Notes: generated from the letters alone by a model not told the origin. Counted from the first letter of the stretch, positions 15,810-28,793 are shown. The stretch is 51,641 nt of DNA from Planctomycetaceae bacterium (GCA_016793115.1 JAEUIN010000159.1:1-51641), one strand, 5' to 3'. A program made the numbers and translations.

Positions 15810-16466
15810 TTAGCGTTGCGTCGGAACGCCGTGCTGAGCGTTCACGTTCGGCAGGTACTGCGCCGGAATCTGCACGCCTCGGTTCGCCAGGTCGAGGATC
15901 ACCGGCGTGATGTCGACGCCGCGATGCTTATAAAGCACCGTGCTGTTCAAGCCTTGGATCACCGATTGCGGGTTCGAGCCGTCGATCGGGTCGCCGTTGA
16001 AGTTGAGCACCAGGAGAATGTTGTTCTCCGTGGCCTGCCAGGTCACGTACGACATCACTTCTTGGTAGACGTCGAAGTAGTTCTTCGCCTTCTTCTCGGC
16101 GAAGTTCTTGCGCATGATGTTCACGCGCAGGGCGATGTCGGCGTCGGCCTTGGCGAGCGACTCTTCTTCGCGCTTGTATTCATCGCTGCCCGGGCGAAAT
16201 TCCGCCAACCGCGCGGCCTTTTCCTTGAGCGCCTTTTGCTCGGCCAAGAATTGCTGCTCGGCCGTCTGGATTTCCGTCTTCAACACTTCGTCCATTTGCT
16301 TGAACCGCGCGTGGTTGCGGAACAAGTACGGCAGGTCGAGAATCGCGACCGGCGAGCCGATCCCGGTGTGTTGCGGTTGAGCCGGAGCTTGAGCGGCGGC
16401 GGGCACCGCGAGAGCGGCGGAGAGAATGAACGCACCGCACGCGGCGAGCAGAGTCGATTTCGTCAC
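15810..16466 (-). CDS. ompH: OmpH/Skp-family periplasmic chaperone
   Basis: A 218-residue exported protein. The signal peptide (MTKSTLLAACGAFILSAALAVPAAAQA) is clear. It is followed by the beta-strand VAILDLPYLFRNHARFKQMDEVL and long charged helices (QQFLAEQKALKEKAARLAEF) that form Skp tentacles. It closes with PVILDLANRGVQ, close to the DITxxILxxLN end of OmpH. Skp captures outer-membrane proteins in the periplasm. Its position upstream of lpxC is a common arrangement in envelope-assembly operons. It is longer than E. coli Skp (161 residues), as in planctomycete homologues. Confidence 0.88.
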   Translation of the reverse strand: MTKSTLLAACGAFILSAALAVPAAAQAPAQPQHTGIGSPVAILDLPYLFRNHARFKQMDEVLKTEIQTAEQQFLAEQKALKEKAARLAEFRPGSDEYKREEESLAKADADIALRVNIMRKNFAEKKAKNYFDVYQEVMSYVTWQATENNILLVLNFNGDPIDGSNPQSVIQGLNSTVLYKHRGVDITPVILDLANRGVQIPAQYLPNVNAQHGVPTQR

Positions 16467-16717
16467 GAGGCACTCCTTGCACTGGGTCGAATGTCAACGG
16501 TCGAGCCGTCCGTTGCTCGACTTCCTCACGACCGGTCACGCCTCTTCGCAGAAACGCCGCTCTGTTCGGGTAGAACGCCGCCACAGGCGCCCCGAGCGTC
16601 GGTCATGGTGCCGCGAATTGTGACGCAAAGCCGAAAACCGGTAAAGGTCAGTAATCGGCCGCCGCGCCGGCTGCGGAAACGCCCTAAATCAAGCCGCTTC
16701 GGCGTGCCGGCGCTTGC

Positions 16718-19090
16718 CTAGCGCGGAGCGCCGAGCGTTACCGTGAGCGTCACGTCCTTGCCGTCGCGCTTTACGACGACCGGCACTTTGTCGCCGGCCT
16801 TGAATTTCCGCAGCGCCGCGTCGAAATCGTCGAGATTTGCCACCTTCGTGTCGCCGAACTTCACGATGACGTCGCCGCCCTTGAGTCCGCCTTTGTCGGC
16901 GGGGCTCGCCTTCGTCACGCCGCTGATGCCGTAGCCCGGCTCGCTCTGAGCGAAATCGGGAATGCTGCCGAAGTAAGGGCGATCGCCGCCGCGGTTCATC
17001 GTCGGCCCGCTGGCCGTCGACTCCAGATAAGTCGGCCGCTGGGGTGCGGTCGCCAAGTCATAGGCCACGTCGGCCACCAAATCCGCTACGCGCACCAGCC
17101 CGGCCGCGTTCACCTTCTCGGAGTCGTCGCTCGGCCGGTGGTAGTCGTTGTGCAGGCCGGTGAAGAAGTGCATGACCGGCACTTTCTTGGCATAGAACGA
17201 CGAGTGATCGCTCGGCCCGAAGCCGCCGCCGTTGTGCGTGATCTTCAGCTTGTATTTGTCGGCGTTGAGCTTGTCGACGAGCGGCGTAAACTCCTTCGCC
17301 GTGTCGCCCCCTTGAATAATGAGCTTGTCGTCCGTCAAGCGGCCGACCATGTCCAAGTTGAGCATCGCCACCGTCTTATCCAGCGGAAACAGCGGCTCTT
17401 TGCAGTACCACGCGCTGCCGATCAAGCCGCGTTCCTCGCCGGTAAACGCCATGAACACGATCCGCCGCGCCGGCTTCTTCTCGCGGCCGGCCAAGTTGCG
17501 GGCAATCTCCAACAGCGCCGTCGTGCCCGAGGCGTTGTCGTCGGCGCCGTTATGAATCTCCTTGGCGTTGGGCACGAAGGAGCCTTCGCCCCCCAGGCCC
17601 AGGTGGTCGTAGTGCGCGCCGACGACGACCGTCTCGTCGGCCAAGGGGCCGTCTCCCTCGAGCACCGCGATCACGTTCTTCACTTCCGCTTCCTTGCGGA
17701 CGACGTCGATTTCCCCCTCGATTCGCCAGCCGTCGAGCGGAAAGCTCTCCGGGGCGGGCTTCGCGTCGATCTGCTTTTCGATCGCCGCCAGCGTCGGCTT
17801 GCCGAGTCCGGCCAAGAGCCGATCGATCACCGCCCGGCGCACGTGCACGGCCGGCAACCGCGTCGGCTCGCTGCTGCCGCCAGCGGCCTGAAAGCCGAGC
17901 AGCGCGTCCCGTTCCTCGTGCAGTTTCTTGCCGTGGTCGAGAATGTTTTGCGCCAATTCCTCGATGTCTTCGCGATACGTATCCAGTTGTTCGACGCTCG
18001 GCTTCTTGATCTTGGCGAACTTTTCTTTGACGTCGACGAGTTCATCGACCGCTTCTTGCCAGCGTTTGCGCTGCGCTTCAATGCGGTTCTTCGTGTCGTA
18101 GTCCGACGTGACGAACACCACGGCCGCCGCGCCGTGCTCGTAGGCGTTGGCCAACTTGCGCGTGAACGGCGCATAAGGTGAACTCGGAATCGCCGGCAGC
18201 AGGCCGTGGGGATTTCCCTGCTGCGGCTGATGGCGCAACACGACGACGCATTTTCCCTTCACGTCGAGCGCGGCGTAGTCGTCGTAAATCACCTTCTCTT
18301 CGAGCTTGGCCGGCTCTTTCGCTTCGGCCGCCGCATGGGCCGCCTGCGCCGCGGCCGCCGCGTCGGGCGTCACCTGCGGCTTCGCTTCGGCTTTCGGCTT
18401 CGCCGCTCCTTCGCCTTCCTGCGGCTTCGCCGCCGGAGTCTTATCGCCTTTCTTCGTCGGGGTCGCGTGCGGATTCGCGGCGTGAGGATTCGGCGGAGCA
18501 TGTGGGTTCGCCGCGTGCGGATCGGCGTGCGGATCACCGTGCGCCGCGGCCGCTTTGGCTTCCGTTTCTTTCGCCGTAATGCCGTAGCCCGCAAAGACGA
18601 GCGGGACGTCGATTTTGCCCGACCCGCCGAGTGAGAGCGGCGTATAGTCCACTCCGAGTTTCAATTCGATTCGCTGCGGCTTGCCGTCGGCTCCCGGCGG
18701 GCCGACGAGCGCCAACGTGTTTCTCTTGCCGAGTTCCGCACCGACGTTCATCGAGAGCTTCTGAAACGGAGTTCCCCCGTAGAGTTCCGTTTTCAGCCCC
18801 AACTCTTTGAATTCGGCGGCCAAGTAGTCGGCCGCGAGATCGAGGCCTTTCGTGCCGGGCCCGCGCCCTTCCAATTCATCCGACGCCAGGTACTTGATCG
18901 CTTCCTGAGCGCGACTCGCCGCGGCCACTTCGGCCGCCGTGAGTTGCGGAACGAACGTCTCCGCCGGCTTCTCGGTCTTCTTTTCGACCTTTTCTTCCGC
19001 GCCGCGCGAAGCGGGAATCGCCCCGATCCCGGTCAATCCGGCGACGAGCATCAAAGCGAACCACGACCGGAAAAGCCATTCGCGCCGCAT
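16718..19090 (-). CDS. Secreted M28-family metallopeptidase with PA and PDZ domains and a His/Ala/Pro-rich insert
   Basis: A 790-residue exported zinc aminopeptidase. The start at 19090 gives an Arg-rich N-terminus and signal peptide (FALMLVAGLTGIGAIPASRG); the frame opens to 19270 without support. Residues 55-170 and 265-420 form the N-terminal and PA (protease-associated) regions. They are interrupted by a low-complexity insert (about 180-262) with repeated NPHA/DPHA units and Lys/Pro stretches. The M28 catalytic domain (470-685) has His493 (GAHYDH), Asp517 (NGADDN), Glu552-553 (GEERG), Asp580 (LNLDMVG) and His651 (DYHRPSDD). A C-terminal PDZ domain covers 705-790 (GYGISGVTKASPADKGGLKGG). 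It probably digests peptides outside the cytoplasm. Confidence 0.9.
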   Translation of the reverse strand: MRREWLFRSWFALMLVAGLTGIGAIPASRGAEEKVEKKTEKPAETFVPQLTAAEVAAASRAQEAIKYLASDELEGRGPGTKGLDLAADYLAAEFKELGLKTELYGGTPFQKLSMNVGAELGKRNTLALVGPPGADGKPQRIELKLGVDYTPLSLGGSGKIDVPLVFAGYGITAKETEAKAAAAHGDPHADPHAANPHAPPNPHAANPHATPTKKGDKTPAAKPQEGEGAAKPKAEAKPQVTPDAAAAAQAAHAAAEAKEPAKLEEKVIYDDYAALDVKGKCVVVLRHQPQQGNPHGLLPAIPSSPYAPFTRKLANAYEHGAAAVVFVTSDYDTKNRIEAQRKRWQEAVDELVDVKEKFAKIKKPSVEQLDTYREDIEELAQNILDHGKKLHEERDALLGFQAAGGSSEPTRLPAVHVRRAVIDRLLAGLGKPTLAAIEKQIDAKPAPESFPLDGWRIEGEIDVVRKEAEVKNVIAVLEGDGPLADETVVVGAHYDHLGLGGEGSFVPNAKEIHNGADDNASGTTALLEIARNLAGREKKPARRIVFMAFTGEERGLIGSAWYCKEPLFPLDKTVAMLNLDMVGRLTDDKLIIQGGDTAKEFTPLVDKLNADKYKLKITHNGGGFGPSDHSSFYAKKVPVMHFFTGLHNDYHRPSDDSEKVNAAGLVRVADLVADVAYDLATAPQRPTYLESTASGPTMNRGGDRPYFGSIPDFAQSEPGYGISGVTKASPADKGGLKGGDVIVKFGDTKVANLDDFDAALRKFKAGDKVPVVVKRDGKDVTLTVTLGAPR

Positions 19091-19160
19091 ATCGAACTCG
19101 CTTGCTGAGAGAAATCGAACGTGAGAAACCCGGCCCGACTGGTTCGTCGGTCTTCGACGT

Positions 19161-19226
19161 ATGGGTGCCACGGGTAGCTTGCCTACCCGTACTTTCACTG
19201 GTGGGCAAGCCGGCAGTGCCACCCAT
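19161..19226. repeat. Dispersed repeat family B, best copy
   Basis: The outer inverted ends ATGGGTG (19161-19167) and CACCCAT (19220-19226) enclose two hairpins: ACGGGTAG-N5-CTACCCGT (19170-19190) and CACTG-N13-CAGTG (19196-19218). Related copies occur at 9972, 10637 and 51614. Confidence 0.9.
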
Positions 19227-19367
19227 TCGTCGGATTGCGCTTCCAATGCGCACTCGGTGCCGAGCGCCACATTCTAATCCGCCTCGAACAATCGGAAAAC
19301 CATTTCAGCAGAGGCTGATGCGAGCAGGTTTGCGATCGTCGTCGAGGAGATCGGAGTCATGTGCCAA

Positions 19368-19439
19368 AGCGAGCGGCGAAGTTTATCCCCGCCGTCCGGA
19401 AATGCGTGCAGACGGCGGGGATAAACCCCGCCGCTCGCT
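19368..19439. repeat. Dispersed repeat family A, full palindrome after clpB
   Basis: A 29-bp left arm (19368-19396) and 29-bp right arm (19411-19439) are nearly perfect inverted copies around a 14-base loop, ending 9 bp beyond the clpB stop. Single arms occur at 10557-10585 and 13613-13641. As RNA it would form a very stable hairpin and could end or protect the clpB transcript. Confidence 0.93.
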
Positions 19440-19448
19440 AAACGCCTG

Positions 19449-22145
<2,697 letters not shown>

Positions 22146-22159
22146 ATTGGTAGTCGTCA

Positions 22160-22181
22160 GTTGTCAGGAGTCGGTTGTCAG
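22160..22181. repeat. GTTGTCAG direct repeats just before clpB
   Basis: Two 8-bp copies (22160-22167 and 22174-22181) lie 15-36 bases upstream of the clpB ATG. On the minus strand they read CTGACAAC. They may be simple repeat expansion or a binding site. Confidence 0.6.
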
Positions 22182-22197
22182 CGGTAATCAGGCGGGA

Positions 22198-22295
22198 GGC
22201 CGGCCTGGGCCGGCCGGGAGGGCGAGGCTCCCGCCGAGCCGTAAACGCTTCGCAATAGATCTTTCGTTGCGGCTCGGCAGGAGCCTCGCCCTCCC
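22198..22295. repeat. Nested palindromes between dnaK and clpB
   Basis: The first part is GGCCGGCC-TG-GGCCGGCC (22198-22215). Directly after it, a 26-bp arm (22216-22241) pairs with 22270-22295 with one mismatch around a 28-base loop. No transposase is present. It looks like a dispersed palindromic element inserted between the chaperone genes. Confidence 0.88.
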
Positions 22296-22308
22296 AGGGA
22301 AGTCACGC

Positions 22309-22353
22309 AAAAAAACAAAGCGAGGGAATCAGCCGCGGCCGATTCCCTCGCTT
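22309..22353 (-). terminator. Intrinsic terminator of dnaK
   Basis: On the minus strand, 35 bases after the dnaK stop, a perfect 13-bp stem (22341-22353 with 22318-22330, 10-base loop) is followed by TTTGTTTTTTT. This is a textbook rho-independent terminator. Confidence 0.9.
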
Positions 22354-22387
22354 GTGTTGTCAAAGATCGAACGAATCGAGCTTCTTA

Positions 22388-24304
<1,917 letters not shown>

Positions 24305-24725
24305 AGTGCTTGTGTCTCCCGTATGGTTCCGACCGTAAGTCGTTGATGTGCTGGAATTCTTGGCGGTTCTAGTCGTGCGTTGCAATAAAAGCAAAGGCCG
24401 TGCCGCGGCTCGGAGGCGAACGTGAAGAAAATGCAAAAGTGCTTTATCGGCTTGCGGTTATGGACTTTGCGTCTGTGGAGACGGTCGGCAATTGGGACCG
24501 GGACCCGATTCGGAAATCGCTGCCGTTTTGGCACCGCCGTTGGGCCGGGAGTCGTGGGTGCCAAAATGGCGGCTCCGGCCGAATCCCCAAGCGAATGGTA
24601 TCGGCGAAACGTGTTGTCCTGACAATGGTTATGGCGTCGTAAGCGTTGACAGCATCCGCCCCCGCCGTTTAGAAAAGGGCTTTTCCTCGCCTCGGACGAT
24701 CGGGGCGTCCAAGAGATTTACTGGC
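24305..24725. promoter_or_regulatory. Divergent control region dnaK / pheA
   Basis: 421 bp between divergent starts with no supported gene. It holds two related palindromic sites at 24521-24533 and 24559-24571. No CIRCE sequence is visible. A GAGACA stretch sits before the dnaK start. No unambiguous promoter could be assigned on either strand. Confidence 0.6.
24521..24571. promoter_or_regulatory. Pair of TGCC-N5-GGCA type palindromes upstream of dnaK
   Basis: TGCCGTTTTGGCA (24521-24533) and TGCCAAAATGGCG (24559-24571) are each near-palindromic. Together they make a larger inverted repeat TTTTGGCACC...GGTGCCAAAA. The first, with flanks (AATCGCTGCC-N5-GGCAC), matches the groEL2 upstream site. 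Candidate binding sites for a shared chaperone regulator; function inferred. Confidence 0.45.
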
Positions 24726-25853
24726 ATGGGCTCAGGGAGCGACCCGAAGAAGTCGAAGTCGGTGCCGGCGGATGCCGTGCCGCCGTCGCCCGCCGCCCTG
24801 CGCCGCGAGTGCGACAAACTGGATCGGGAGCTGATCCGGCTTCTCAACGAACGGGCGAAACTCGCCGTCGCTCTAGAGGCTCTGATCGAGAAGCCCGGAA
24901 CTCCGGCGATTCCCGCGGAATCGTTTGAGACTTACCTCGCTCAGATCGGAGGACAGTGCGAGGGACCGCTCGCGGCGGAAGCCGTGCAGGCCGTGTTTCG
25001 GGAACTGGCTTCCGGCTGGCGGGCTCTTAGCCGCAAGCCGTCGGTCGCCTTTCTCGGCCCGGCATACACCTATAGCCATGTGGCGATGCTCTACCGGTTT
25101 GGCGAAACCGTGGAGCCGGTCCCGGTGGGGACCATTGCGGCCGTGTTCGAAGAAGTGAACCGGGGTCAATCGACGTTCGGCGTCGTACCGGTGGAAAACT
25201 CCACCGACGGCCGAATCGCCGACACCCTCGACATGTTCACCCGGCTGCGGGTCCGCATTTGCGGCGAGGTGCCGCTGCGCATTCACCACAGTTTGCTCGG
25301 CAACGGCCCGCGGGCCGGGATTACCGAAGTTCACAGCAAGCCGCAGGCGTTGTCGCAGTGCCGCAATTGGCTCGCGCGACACCTGCCGGGAGCGCGCTTG
25401 GTCGAGGTCGCCAGCACCGTCGCCGCCGCGCAAACCGCGAAAGAGCGGCCGGAGGTGGCAGCCATTGCCGGAGCCCAGGCCGCCGCTCACTACGGCTTGC
25501 ACGTGCTTGCCGAGAACATTGAAGACCACGCGTCGAACGTCACCCGGTTCTTCGTGATCGGCGAAGAATCGGCGCCCCGTACGGGAAACGACCGCACGTC
25601 GATCATGTTCGAAATCCCGCATAAACCCGGGGCTTTGGCCGATGCGATGAACATCTTCAAGCGGGCCAAGCTGAACATGTCGTGGATCGAGTCGTTTCCA
25701 ATCGCGCGGCCTGAAGGGGGCTACATGTTCTTCGTCGAACTCGACGGCCACGAGACCGACGCGAAGGTGGGCCGCGCTCTGAAGGCCCTTGCCAAGAAGA
25801 CGCTACGGCTGGAAGTTCTTGGGTCGTATCCCAAGGCCGAACCGGTCGGTTAA
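24726..25853 (+). CDS. pheA: Prephenate dehydratase with N-terminal chorismate-mutase-like domain (P-protein)
   Basis: A 375-residue enzyme of phenylalanine synthesis. The ATG at 24726 removes an unsupported 78-residue extension. Residues 20-85 resemble AroQ chorismate mutase (RRECDKLDRELIRLLNERAKL). The part of that domain that usually carries the catalytic Lys and the DxxRE motif is replaced by ALIEKPGTPAIPAESFE, so mutase activity is doubtful. The prephenate dehydratase domain (105-285) is intact: VAFLGPAYTYSHVA, VVPVENSTDGRIADTLDMF and NVTRFFVIG. The C-terminal ACT domain (300-370, KPGALADAMNIF, WIESFP) would bind phenylalanine for feedback control. It is followed by tpiA after 80 bp. Confidence 0.92.
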   Translation: MGSGSDPKKSKSVPADAVPPSPAALRRECDKLDRELIRLLNERAKLAVALEALIEKPGTPAIPAESFETYLAQIGGQCEGPLAAEAVQAVFRELASGWRALSRKPSVAFLGPAYTYSHVAMLYRFGETVEPVPVGTIAAVFEEVNRGQSTFGVVPVENSTDGRIADTLDMFTRLRVRICGEVPLRIHHSLLGNGPRAGITEVHSKPQALSQCRNWLARHLPGARLVEVASTVAAAQTAKERPEVAAIAGAQAAAHYGLHVLAENIEDHASNVTRFFVIGEESAPRTGNDRTSIMFEIPHKPGALADAMNIFKRAKLNMSWIESFPIARPEGGYMFFVELDGHETDAKVGRALKALAKKTLRLEVLGSYPKAEPVG

Positions 25854-25933
25854 CCGCCGAGGTCCGCCTCGGATCGCGCCGCCCGAATCACACTCAGAAC
25901 ACTTACGGACCTTGATTAGCTAGGAATTGAAGA

Positions 25934-26689
25934 ATGCGTATCCCTTTGATCGCCGGTAACTGGAAGATGAACCTCACCCGCGCCGAGTGCGTCGACCTGG
26001 CGAAGGCCGTGGCTGACGGCGTCGGCAATGCGACGAACTACGAAGCGGCCGTCTTTCCGCCGTCGCTGTATGTCGACGCTGTCGCGGGAGTGCTCAAGGG
26101 GAGCAAGGTCGCTTGGGGGACTCAGAACATGGTCGCCGAAGGCCCGGGAGCCTTTACCGGCGAAATCTGCGCTCCGATGCTGCTCGATCTGGGTTGCACC
26201 TACGTGATTCTCGGCCATAGCGAGCGCCGTACGCTTTACGGCGAAACAGATGAAATCGTCAACAAGAAGACGAAAGCCGCCTTGGCAGCCGGCCTGAAGC
26301 CGATCGTATGTGTCGGCGAACTCCTAGCAGAACGACAAAGCGGGAAGACCGACGAGATCATTCGAAAGCAGTTCTCCGGCTCTCTGGCCGGCCTCAGCGA
26401 AGCGGAATTCGGCAAGGTCGTGATCGCCTACGAGCCGGTTTGGGCCATCGGAACCGGCCTTACGGCCACTCCCCAGCAGGCCGAAGAGGTGCATGCCGGC
26501 CTTCGCAAGCTCATCGCCGAACGTTACAATGACACGCTTTCCCAAACGACGCGGATCCTCTACGGCGGCAGCGTGAAACCGAGCAACGCCGCGGAACTGC
26601 TGTCGCAACCCAACGTGGACGGAGCCCTGGTTGGGGGCGCCAGCCTCAAGGCGGCCGACTTTTTGGGAATCGCCGCAGGCGTCAAATAA
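25934..26689 (+). CDS. tpiA: Triosephosphate isomerase
   Basis: A 251-residue TIM-barrel enzyme of glycolysis and gluconeogenesis that interconverts dihydroxyacetone phosphate and glyceraldehyde 3-phosphate. Catalytic residues are all in place: Asn9 and Lys11 (GNWKMN), His95 (ILGHSERR), and Glu167 (AYEPVWAIGTG). The phosphate-binding segments YGGSVKPSNA and DGALVGGASLK follow. It lies 80 bp after pheA and 30 bp before secG. tpiA-secG is a widespread adjacent pair in bacteria. Confidence 0.98.
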   Translation: MRIPLIAGNWKMNLTRAECVDLAKAVADGVGNATNYEAAVFPPSLYVDAVAGVLKGSKVAWGTQNMVAEGPGAFTGEICAPMLLDLGCTYVILGHSERRTLYGETDEIVNKKTKAALAAGLKPIVCVGELLAERQSGKTDEIIRKQFSGSLAGLSEAEFGKVVIAYEPVWAIGTGLTATPQQAEEVHAGLRKLIAERYNDTLSQTTRILYGGSVKPSNAAELLSQPNVDGALVGGASLKAADFLGIAAGVK

Positions 26690-26719
26690 TTGCCTTAACG
26701 CAGATCGAGTTCATCCGTC

Positions 26720-27130
26720 ATGGAAGCATTTTTTCACTTTGTTTTGAAAGCGCTGCTGTTCCTCATCGCGGCGTTCATGATTCTGTTGGTCCTCATCCAA
26801 CGCGGCAAAGGGGGCGGTCTGACCGGCGCTCTCGGCGGCATGGGCGGACAAAGCGCGTTCGGCACTAAGGCCGGCGACGTTTTTACGCGGGTCACGATCG
26901 TCGTCGCGGCGATTTGGATTTTGCTCTGCGCGGCGGCAGTGAAGATGTTCAAAGCCCCGACGGTGGAAGATCAGGTGGCCGGAGTCGGAGCGGCCACGAC
27001 GCCGGCTCCGGGCTCCGTTCTACCGACGCCGACCGCCGGGACACCTGCCGCGAGCACACCCGCCTCAAGCGCCCCGGAATCGTCGACTCCGGCGACGCCC
27101 GCCGCTTCGCCGACTGCGACCGGTTCTTAG
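26720..27130 (+). CDS. secG: SecG, preprotein translocase subunit
   Basis: A 136-residue inner-membrane subunit of the SecYEG channel. Two hydrophobic helices are seen (residues 7-25, [20 protein letters not shown], and 55-76, [18 protein letters not shown]), with the conserved loop [21 protein letters not shown] between them. Residues 85-136 are an unusually long low-complexity Ala/Pro/Thr/Ser tail. An intrinsic terminator follows 63 bp after the stop, so the pheA/tpiA/secG unit ends here. Confidence 0.95.
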   Translation: MEAFFHFVLKALLFLIAAFMILLVLIQRGKGGGLTGALGGMGGQSAFGTKAGDVFTRVTIVVAAIWILLCAAAVKMFKAPTVEDQVAGVGAATTPAPGSVLPTPTAGTPAASTPASSAPESSTPATPAASPTATGS

Positions 27131-27192
27131 CCTTTGTTCGTGCGGTCCCCGCTCGTTCGAACCGGCCGTGAGTCCGATTTCGCGTTCACACC

Positions 27193-27230
27193 CCGATAGG
27201 AACGTCCGAGCGGCGTTCCTATCGGTTTTT
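27193..27230 (+). terminator. Intrinsic terminator after secG
   Basis: A perfect 12-bp stem (27193-27204 and 27214-27225) with a 9-base loop, followed directly by TTTTT and then CGTTT. It separates secG from yicC. Confidence 0.93.
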
Positions 27231-27268
27231 CGTTTCCGTTGTTGTTTTCGTTTGCAGAGGATCGCACC

Positions 27269-28153
27269 GTGCTGTTGAGCATGACCGGTTACGGCGAGGC
27301 GCATCGCCGCGAGGGCGAACTCGCGGTCGGCGTCGAAGTGCGCACGATCAACAATCGCTACTTTAAGCTCAACGTGAAGTGCGGCGAGGGCTACGGTGTT
27401 CTCGAAAGCGACATCGAGCAAACGGTGCGCGAGCAGATCCGCCGCGGCACGGTGCAAATTAACTTGCGTATCGACCGGCTTTCCGCCGCCGACGACTATC
27501 TGATCAATCAGGGCGTGCTCGCGGGCTACCGCGATCAGCTCCAGCAACTTTACGACAAGTGGCACGTCGTCGAGCAGGTTCCGCTCGAGACCTTGCTGGC
27601 GCTGCCGGGCGTGGTCATCGAGAATCCCAATCGATCCAGCGACGTCGCCGCTCAATGGCCGCTCATTCGCGAAACGCTCCTCGCGGCGATGCAAAACCTC
27701 GCCAAGATGCGGGCCGACGAAGGACGGGCGATGACGAACGATCTGCAAGCCAATTGCGCCGTCGTCGCCGCCGAGTTGGAGAAAATCGAGCGTCGGGCTC
27801 CGCTCACGACCGAGCTTTACCGCAAACGCATCACGGAGCGCGTGCAGTCGGCGCTAGCCGAACATCAAATCACGCTGAATCCTTCGGACCTAATCAAAGA
27901 AGTCGCGATCTTTAGCGATCGCGGCGACATCAGTGAAGAAACGGTGCGATTGCGCAGTCATTGTGAGCAATTCGAGAAGTTCGTCGCCGCCGAAGAAAGC
28001 GCCGGACGGAAGCTTGAGTTCGTCATCCAAGAAATGTTCCGCGAGATCAACACGATCGGCTCGAAGGCCAACGACGTAGAGATTTCTCGGCACGTCATCG
28101 AAGTGAAGACGGCGATTGAGCGGATGCGCGAGATGATCCAGAACGTCGAATAG
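27269..28153 (+). CDS. yicC: YicC-family protein (YicC/YloC endoribonuclease family)
   Basis: A 294-residue protein. The GTG at 27269 follows AGAGGA at 8 bases and gives MLLSMTGYGEAHRREG, the standard YicC N-terminus; the frame opens 30 bases earlier. The N-terminal domain has EVRTINNRYFKLNVK, and the C-terminal DUF1732 domain has DRGDISEETVRLRSHCEQF, GRKLEFVIQEMFREINTIGSKAND and the ending EVKTAIERMREMIQNVE. Members of this family have been reported as RNases acting on small RNAs. The order yicC-gmk-rpoZ-coaBC is widely conserved, which supports the identity. Confidence 0.95.
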   Translation: MLLSMTGYGEAHRREGELAVGVEVRTINNRYFKLNVKCGEGYGVLESDIEQTVREQIRRGTVQINLRIDRLSAADDYLINQGVLAGYRDQLQQLYDKWHVVEQVPLETLLALPGVVIENPNRSSDVAAQWPLIRETLLAAMQNLAKMRADEGRAMTNDLQANCAVVAAELEKIERRAPLTTELYRKRITERVQSALAEHQITLNPSDLIKEVAIFSDRGDISEETVRLRSHCEQFEKFVAAEESAGRKLEFVIQEMFREINTIGSKANDVEISRHVIEVKTAIERMREMIQNVE

Positions 28154-28184
28154 TCGTCGAACCCGGCCCCTCCAACTTCTCATC

Positions 28185-28763
28185 ATGTCGAGCACGTCGA
28201 CCAATTCCCCAGGGAAGCTCGTCGTCATTTCCGGGCCTTCGGGGGCGGGGAAGACGACCTTGCTCAAGCGGATGTACACGCAATCGCGGCGTCCGCTGGT
28301 CGCCGCCGTTTCGGCGACGACCCGTAAGCCGCGGCCCGGAGAAGTCGACGGAGCGGATTACCACTTCATATCTCAGGAAGAATTTCGTCGCCGCCGCGAA
28401 AAAGGCGAATTCTTGGAGTGTTTCGAGGTCTACGGTCGGGGCGATTGGTACGGAACGCTGCAAAGTGAAGTGGCCCCTCGACTTGCGGCGGGCAAATGGG
28501 TAGTATTAGAAATCGACGTTCAGGGCACGCTGGCCGTTTTGAAGCATTACCCCGATGCTTTGACGATCTTCGTGCAGCCGGAATCGATCGAAGAATTGGA
28601 TCGTCGTCTGACTTCGCGCGGGACGGAAACGCGGGAGCAGATCGAACGTCGCTTGGAAGTGGCGCGTCGCGAAATGGTCGAGGCCGATCGCTATCTCTAT
28701 CGCGTCACCAATCACGATATCGATGCCGCGGTCGCGCGGCTTTGTGAGATTCTAGATCAGTAA
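28185..28763 (+). CDS. gmk: Guanylate kinase
   Basis: A 192-residue enzyme that phosphorylates GMP to GDP. The P-loop GPSGAGKTT is at residues 17-25. The GMP-binding region is SATTRKPRPGEVDGADYHFIS, with EVYGRGDWYGTL following, and the lid/base region is EEFRRRREKGEFLE. EIDVQGTLAVLK and the ERRLEVARREM helix are also typical. It is full length. It follows yicC by 31 bp and precedes rpoZ by 30 bp. Confidence 0.97.
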   Translation: MSSTSTNSPGKLVVISGPSGAGKTTLLKRMYTQSRRPLVAAVSATTRKPRPGEVDGADYHFISQEEFRRRREKGEFLECFEVYGRGDWYGTLQSEVAPRLAAGKWVVLEIDVQGTLAVLKHYPDALTIFVQPESIEELDRRLTSRGTETREQIERRLEVARREMVEADRYLYRVTNHDIDAAVARLCEILDQ

Positions 28764-28793
28764 AGTTCTTCAGGCGTTTGGGAGATCGATAAC

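Larger units (their letters stand above)
19091..19448. other. Intergenic region between clpB and the M28 peptidase
   Basis: 358 bp without a convincing gene. It contains one full copy each of repeat family B (19161-19226) and family A (19368-19439). The peptidase promoter must be within the remainder, but no clear -35/-10 pair stands out. Confidence 0.7.

Noticed and set aside
22198..22295. Inverted repeats considered as IS ends
   Set aside because: The arms enclose only 28 bases and no transposase is near.
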